From positions 2,564,009 to 2,628,008 of the forward strand of contig NZ_CM009578.1 of the NCBI RefSeq assembly GCF_002993885.1: a DNA stretch of 64,000 nt. Direction: 5' to 3'. Positions 63,050-64,000 of this stretch are shown here, in pieces (position 1 is the first letter of the stretch; every line of letters starts with the position of its first letter). Source of the DNA: Sphingopyxis lindanitolerans. GTDB lineage: Bacteria > Pseudomonadota > Alphaproteobacteria > Sphingomonadales > Sphingomonadaceae. Under the pieces are notes generated by a model that searched no databases, had not been told where the DNA came from, and was given only the letters and a program-made list of their open reading frames with translations. Made by a program: the position numbers and the translations under genes.

Positions 63050-64000
63050 CGAGCATTCTCCATGGTCGGGATGAGGGCCGCGTGGCGGCCGGTCAGGCGG
63101 TCGAGGCGCACGCCCATCAGGTGGAAGCGTCGCAAGAGTTCGACGCGGCGCGAGCGTGCGTCATGCGCGGCGATCTGGGCCTGGCTGAACTCGAGGAAGG
63201 TGAAGGCGGTGCCCCCGCGCGCCAGCCCGTCGCTGATCAGGCGCACGGCGCGACTGGCGCTGGGAAGCACCTCCTCGTCGATACGCTTGATTTCGGAGGC
63301 GATCAGCCGGCGGTCGGCGACCAGCCGGTCGATCTCGCGGCCGATTTCGACGCGCGTGACCGCAACCTCGGCTTCGAGTGCGCGCTGTTCGGCGCGCGCG
63401 CGTTCGACATTGCCGCGATTGGCGGCCTTGCTGCCGAGCGGAATCGAGCCGCCGACCATCACCGCCAGATCATTGCCTTGCCCGAAATGGCGAAGGCCGA
63501 CACGGGCGCTCGGATCGGCGACATTGCCGGTCTCGGCGAGCTTCACCTTTGCCTCCGCCGCCGTGATCTCGGCCGCGAGGACCGCAACATCGGCGGAGTC
63601 GCCCGCAGCGGGCACCGACGGATCGAGCGCCTGGAACACAGCGGCGTCGATCTGATAGTCGCCGGAGCCGCCCCACCAGGCGGCGAGGCTTGCTCGCGCG
63701 TTTCGCGCTGTCTCGCGTGCCTGTTCGAGCGCGATCTCGGCTTGCGCAACATTGGTGCGGGCACGTTCGGCAGCGAACCAGGGATCGAGCGCGCCGGTCA
63801 CCCGGCGGACGACGTCGAGTTCGACGCGCTTCAGGTCCGTAAGCCTTGCTTCGGCGACGGGGATCGCCGCTTCTGCGGCGAGCGCTTCGACCCACGCCGC
63901 TTGAACGCGCGCGAGGCGATCGAGCAGGCGAACGCGGTTCTGCTGCCCGACGATCGCGACATCGGCGCGCGCGGCGCCGATCCGCGCTTCGCGCTTGCCG
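63046..64000 (-). CDS. czcC: CzcC-type outer-membrane factor (cut by window end)
   Basis: This is the 3' part, about 317 residues, of a TolC/CzcC-family outer-membrane channel; the N-terminus lies beyond 64000. Helical repeats such as ERARTNVAQAEIALEQARETARNARASL and a second half around VERARAEQRALEAEV are visible. It is the first gene of the czcCBA order on the minus strand, its stop overlapping the czcB start. Confidence 0.88.

Overview
The window is a high-GC alphaproteobacterial segment, most likely from a sphingomonad (Sphingopyxis, Sphingobium, Novosphingobium or Sphingomonas type). That reading rests on gene families I recognise: DUF736, DUF2840 and DUF2285 genes of alphaproteobacterial integrative elements, FecI-FecR-TonB receptor triplets, dmeRF and czc efflux sets. 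The genus is inference. No rRNA, tRNA or CRISPR array is visible.

Positions 1 to about 30,000 look like a conjugative/integrative element of the Trb type. The left part (1-5.8 kb) is accessory: a Cys-His-Asp protein, a Shedu-like DUF4263 nuclease, a frameshifted dnaE2 tail, an HExxH protein, an orphan protein, a 33-residue membrane peptide, a DUF736 protein and a CoiA-like/DUF6035 nuclease. A backbone block follows (6.1-15.4 kb): small proteins, DUF736 copies, a frame-split DUF6499-DUF2285 gene, an AlpA-like HTH, DUF2840, an S26/TraF peptidase, a lytic transglycosylase, a probable oriT region, a DUF3363 relaxase, a VirD4/TraG coupling protein and a CopG-like protein. The transfer operon is then interrupted (15.4-20.4 kb) by two abutting convergent genes that both carry HEPN-like RNDxxH motifs, plus RadC, a membrane protein, a small conserved protein and a membrane-anchored LuxR-type regulator. 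The mating-pair genes trbB-C-D-E-J-K-L-F-G-I and a DUF2274 gene run without gaps from 20.6 to 29.9 kb. No integrase, repA or parA is visible in the window.

From 30.2 kb the content changes to what is probably chromosomal or unrelated accessory DNA: a lipoprotein esterase, the dmeR-dmeF cobalt/nickel efflux pair with a small DUF1289 gene, a lipoprotein, and a tripartite RND pump (TolC-like, HlyD-like, RND permease). Next come a secreted endonuclease/exonuclease/phosphatase-fold enzyme and a secreted protein of unknown function.

From 41.7 to 51.0 kb lies an envelope glycan cluster: two GT4 glycosyltransferases, a DUF2334 deacetylase-like protein, a multi-span membrane protein, a DUF2141 protein, a lone LptF/LptG-type permease, a HAD phosphatase, a CDP-glycerol-glycerophosphotransferase-like protein and a Wzx-like flippase. 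A FecI-FecR-TonB receptor triplet with a cytochrome b561 follows (51.0-55.6 kb). On the minus strand the window ends with a heavy-metal block: CzcC (cut by the window end), CzcB, CzcA, a HupE/UreJ-like protein, a membrane-anchor protein and an MFS carrier with a His/Asp-rich tail.

The best candidates for something undescribed are the abutting HEPN-like pair inside the conjugation operon, the protease/orphan/mini-membrane-peptide group at 1.9-3.7 kb, and the structured GC-rich leaders in front of several element genes.
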